Part shown: piece by piece, positions 16,285 to 18,334 of the stretch
Layout: every line of letters starts with the position of its first letter
Numbering within the stretch: the first letter of the stretch is position 1
Assembly: GCA_945896765.1 (NCBI GenBank)
Contig: CAMDEL010000009.1
Location: forward strand, 1 to 18,334
Direction: 5' to 3'
Origin: Singulisphaera sp. GP187
GTDB lineage: Bacteria > Planctomycetota > Phycisphaerae > Phycisphaerales > SM1A02
DNA: 18,334 nt
The notes under the pieces: generated by a model
Databases searched by the model: none
What the model was told of the DNA's origin: nothing
Seen by the model: only the letters and a program-made list of their open reading frames with translations
Program-made: the position numbers and the translations under genes

Positions 16285-17255
16285 GTCAGGCGAGCGTTGG
16301 TCATGAAGGTCATGCTGAGCATGAGGGTCATGCCGACGGTCATGGTCATGGATCTGCGGAACATGCGAAGTATCCATTTCTCGCCCACCATTTCGAAACT
16401 CCTGCGCAACAATTTGATAGCGCGAAGCTTGGAATGTGGCTCTTTCTTGCGACCGAAGTTCTTTTCTTTGGCGCACTCTTTGTTGCATACGCAGTTCTGC
16501 GAAGTCGATTTCCAGAAGTCTTCTCTTATGGAAGTCACTATCTCGACACAGTGATGGGTGGAATCAACACGTGTGTGCTGATTCTGTCCAGTCTTACGAT
16601 GGCGCTCGGTGTGTATTTCGCTCAGCGTGGCAAGCGAATCGCGCTGCTCATTTGTCTTTGGTTGACGATGGCAGGTGCCGCAGGATTCTTGGTCATCAAG
16701 TATTTCGAGTACTCGCACAAGATCCACGAAAATTTGGTTTGGGGACCTGGTTTTTATATTCCCCCGCATAATGCAATTGGGGAGGCGGAATCAGTTGCTC
16801 TCGCTCACGCTCCAACTCCTGCGCCTGCAGCAGTTGCTGCTCCACTCAATTCCGCACCATCGGCAGTCCCGATGATTGGCGCGCATCCAACTGTTGATGC
16901 ATCCGTCGTGAAGCCAGCATCGATGGGTCCGCTGGGACTCGGTGCAGGCGTGGTCAATCACGCTTCAGCTGTCACGCACGACATCATTCCTGATCAGCTT
17001 CCATCTGCACATCTTGAAGACACAAAGATGCCGCCAAACACACACTTGTTTTTTGCGATTTATTATGCCATGACTGGTCTACACGGATTCCACGTCATTG
17101 TCGGAATGGTTGTGATTGGAATGTTGATCTATCGCGCGACACGCGGAGATTTCGGACCGAACTATTTCACCCCAGTCGATTTGGTCGGTCTGTACTGGCA
17201 CATCGTCGATCTTGTTTGGATCTTTCTCTTTCCGCTTTTCTATCTCATTCATTAA
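16281..17255 (+). CDS. coxC: Cytochrome c oxidase subunit III with His-rich N-terminus and large loop insertion
   Basis: This 324-residue protein is longer than the roughly 200-250 residues usual for five-helix subunit III. Helices lie near 50-73, 93-113, 119-141, 254-285 and 300-322. Conserved pieces are KLGMWLFLATEVLFFGALF, KYFEYSHKIHE, HGFHVIVGM and LYWHIVDLVWIFLFPLFYL. Two features are unusual. Residues 8-28 contain seven histidines in Gly-His/Glu-His repeats. Residues of about 165-248 form an Ala/Pro/Val-rich insertion of about 84 residues with no clear domain, in the loop between helices 3 and 4. The protein binds CoxA and stabilises its proton uptake. GAGGG lies 5 bases before the ATG, which overlaps the coxA stop. 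Confidence 0.94.
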   Translation: MSQASVGHEGHAEHEGHADGHGHGSAEHAKYPFLAHHFETPAQQFDSAKLGMWLFLATEVLFFGALFVAYAVLRSRFPEVFSYGSHYLDTVMGGINTCVLILSSLTMALGVYFAQRGKRIALLICLWLTMAGAAGFLVIKYFEYSHKIHENLVWGPGFYIPPHNAIGEAESVALAHAPTPAPAAVAAPLNSAPSAVPMIGAHPTVDASVVKPASMGPLGLGAGVVNHASAVTHDIIPDQLPSAHLEDTKMPPNTHLFFAIYYAMTGLHGFHVIVGMVVIGMLIYRATRGDFGPNYFTPVDLVGLYWHIVDLVWIFLFPLFYLIH

Positions 17256-17276
17256 TTTGACTCTCGGCGACAACAC

Positions 17277-17696
17277 ATGACACAATCACATTCAAACACA
17301 GCCCATGCAGACCATCCTTTGGTTGGTCATCTTGTCCCAGTTTCAACTCTGCTCGCCACTGCATCCGCGCTCTTAGTCTTGACCGTCATCACCGTTGCGG
17401 TGCGATACATCGACATAGGCGAATTCAATCTCTGGGTTGCTATTGGAATTGCAGTGGTGAAGGCTGGGCTCGTCGCGAGTTTCTTTATGCATCTTCGCTG
17501 GGATCGTCCTTTCAATTTATTGGTCTTCATCGGCTGCATGTTGTTCGTCGTGCTGATGATGGCTTTCTGCGTTCTGGATACAAGTCAGTATCGCTCAACT
17601 CAGTACACAGGTAACCCGCCTGTTGCACAGGAAACGCTCGATGCAAATGCGCCAGGCGCGCCAGTGGCAAGATTCAAGCCTGGTCTGAATCCGTAA
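17277..17696 (+). CDS. coxD: Cytochrome c oxidase subunit IV, bacterial caa3 type
   Basis: This 139-residue protein has a His-containing N-terminus, then three hydrophobic helices (about 24-44, 52-72 and 78-99). The sequence ALLVLTVITVAVRYIDIGEFNLWVAIGIAVVKAGLVASFFMHLRWDRPFN is spread over residues 31-80; the short motif FFMHLRWD is characteristic of prokaryotic subunit IV. It has no cofactor and is thought to stabilise the complex. A polar Pro/Ala tail follows the last helix. It starts 21 bp after coxC with no strong ribosome site, and the frame continues open past its stop into the next gene. Confidence 0.9.
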   Translation: MTQSHSNTAHADHPLVGHLVPVSTLLATASALLVLTVITVAVRYIDIGEFNLWVAIGIAVVKAGLVASFFMHLRWDRPFNLLVFIGCMLFVVLMMAFCVLDTSQYRSTQYTGNPPVAQETLDANAPGAPVARFKPGLNP

Positions 17697-17713
17697 GGAA
17701 ACCACCTAAAGCG

Positions 17714-17731
17714 CCGAGCCTCACTGCTCGG
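17714..17731 (+). other. Short hairpin just after coxD
   Basis: CCGAGC (17714-17719) and GCTCGG (17726-17731) form a perfect 6-bp stem with a 6-base loop. No run of T follows, so it is unlikely to be an intrinsic terminator; an effect on translation of the next gene or on RNA stability is possible. A stem this short could occur by chance. Confidence 0.3.
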
Positions 17732-17810
17732 TCTGATTGGAGCAGCCATACTCACTCTCCCAAAGAGAGACCCATTCGACGATTCGATCCGCAGTGATCG
17801 AGCTGCACGC

Positions 17811-18334
17811 ATGGGCATGTGGATATTCATCATTGTCGTTGCGATGCTCTTTGCAGCGACGATCTTGGGATACATCGTTGTTCGACTGAATCCGCATATG
17901 CAAGTCCCATGGCGGTCGTCATCTGATGCAAGTTTGCCATACACGCTGCTCGTCAGCACGCTTGTTCTGTTTGCATCGAGCGCGACACTGCATCAATGCC
18001 TCACGAGAGCGAGGTGCGATGACACCAAGGGTTGTGCGCGATTTGCAAGCGTGACATATTGGCTTGGGTTTCTATTCGTGTTGCTGCAGGGCGAGGCCTG
18101 GTGGTCGATGTGGATGCAGCATGTCAACATCGACGCAAACTTGTATGCATGGACCTTCTATGTTCTGACTGCACTTCATGTGCTGCACATCATCGGCGGT
18201 TTATTTGCGCTGGGAGTTGTCACGCGAAATGCAAGTGAAGGGCTCTATAGCGCAGCAAAACATAACGGAATTGTGTTGTGTGCAATGTATTGGCATTCGC
18301 TCGATGTGATTTGGATTGCGCTCTATGCCACACT
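17811..18334 (+). CDS. Second haem-copper oxidase subunit III-like protein (right edge cut, start uncertain)
   Basis: From the first in-frame ATG, 174 residues are visible with no stop before the edge. Five membrane helices can be seen: GMWIFIIVVAMLFAATILGY, LLVSTLVLFASSATLH, YWLGFLFVLLQ, YVLTALHVLHIIGGLFAL and MYWHSLDVIWIALYAT; the Trp-His-x-x-Asp pattern of the last is the usual end of subunit III. It differs strongly from coxC, so it is a separate subunit or paralogue. The ATG starts right at helix 1, whereas relatives usually have a polar stretch first. The same frame is open back to the coxD stop and encodes RDPFDDSIRSDRAARMGMW, which looks coding, but it has only CTG-type starts. Only a few residues are probably missing at the right edge. 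Confidence 0.85.
   Translation, partial: MGMWIFIIVVAMLFAATILGYIVVRLNPHMQVPWRSSSDASLPYTLLVSTLVLFASSATLHQCLTRARCDDTKGCARFASVTYWLGFLFVLLQGEAWWSMWMQHVNIDANLYAWTFYVLTALHVLHIIGGLFALGVVTRNASEGLYSAAKHNGIVLCAMYWHSLDVIWIALYAT

Noticed and set aside
16299..16350. GGTCATG repeats considered as a CRISPR array or regulatory repeat
   Set aside because: Units are 7 bases with short irregular spacing and lie wholly within the coxC frame, encoding Gly-His; they are coding low complexity.

Overview
The window looks like ordinary chromosomal DNA from a Gram-negative-type bacterium that respires aerobically. A planctomycete, perhaps Phycisphaerae-like, is the best guess. That rests on the fused actB gene, the act-SCO-cox gene order, the small single-helix protein after actF, and a caa3 oxidase with an A2-type (YSHPAVY) active-site loop. 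It is an inference from gene content, not a phylogeny. I see no tRNA, rRNA, CRISPR array, insertion sequence or prophage gene.

Left part (1-3896, minus strand). Five tightly packed genes are read right to left: a PTS EIIA-like protein with its phosphorylatable-histidine motif, a small PII-like protein, two CPA2-type membrane antiporter-like proteins, and a TatD-family metallohydrolase cut by the left edge. Junctions are 4-8 bp overlaps or a 10 bp gap, so this is probably one operon. The first four genes read as a regulated cation/proton exchange system: two cytoplasmic signalling proteins followed by two membrane proteins, the upstream one of which seems to have lost acidic residues typical of working antiporters.

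Middle (3897-4080). This divergent intergenic region holds a good sigma70-like promoter candidate facing left, a weaker overlapping one facing right, and three consecutive 11-bp C-rich repeats just upstream of the first respiratory gene.

Right part (4081-18334, plus strand). This is a continuous respiratory cluster: actA (pentaheme cytochrome c), actB (fused molybdopterin-oxidoreductase-like and Fe-S protein), actC, actD, actE and actF, which together form alternative complex III (quinol:cytochrome c oxidoreductase). Next come a small one-helix protein, a SCO copper chaperone, coxB (CuA plus cytochrome c domain), coxA, coxC and coxD. A second subunit-III-like gene, whose start is unclear, runs off the right edge.

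Electrons would pass from membrane quinol through ActC/ActB/ActA/ActE to the cytochrome domain of CoxB, then CuA, then the haem-copper site of CoxA. SCO would load copper into CuA. Most of these families are known. The points most worth a second look are the EIIA/PII/dual-antiporter operon, the 11-bp repeats, the His-rich tails shared by ActC and CoxC, the large insertion in CoxC, and the missing start codon of the last gene.
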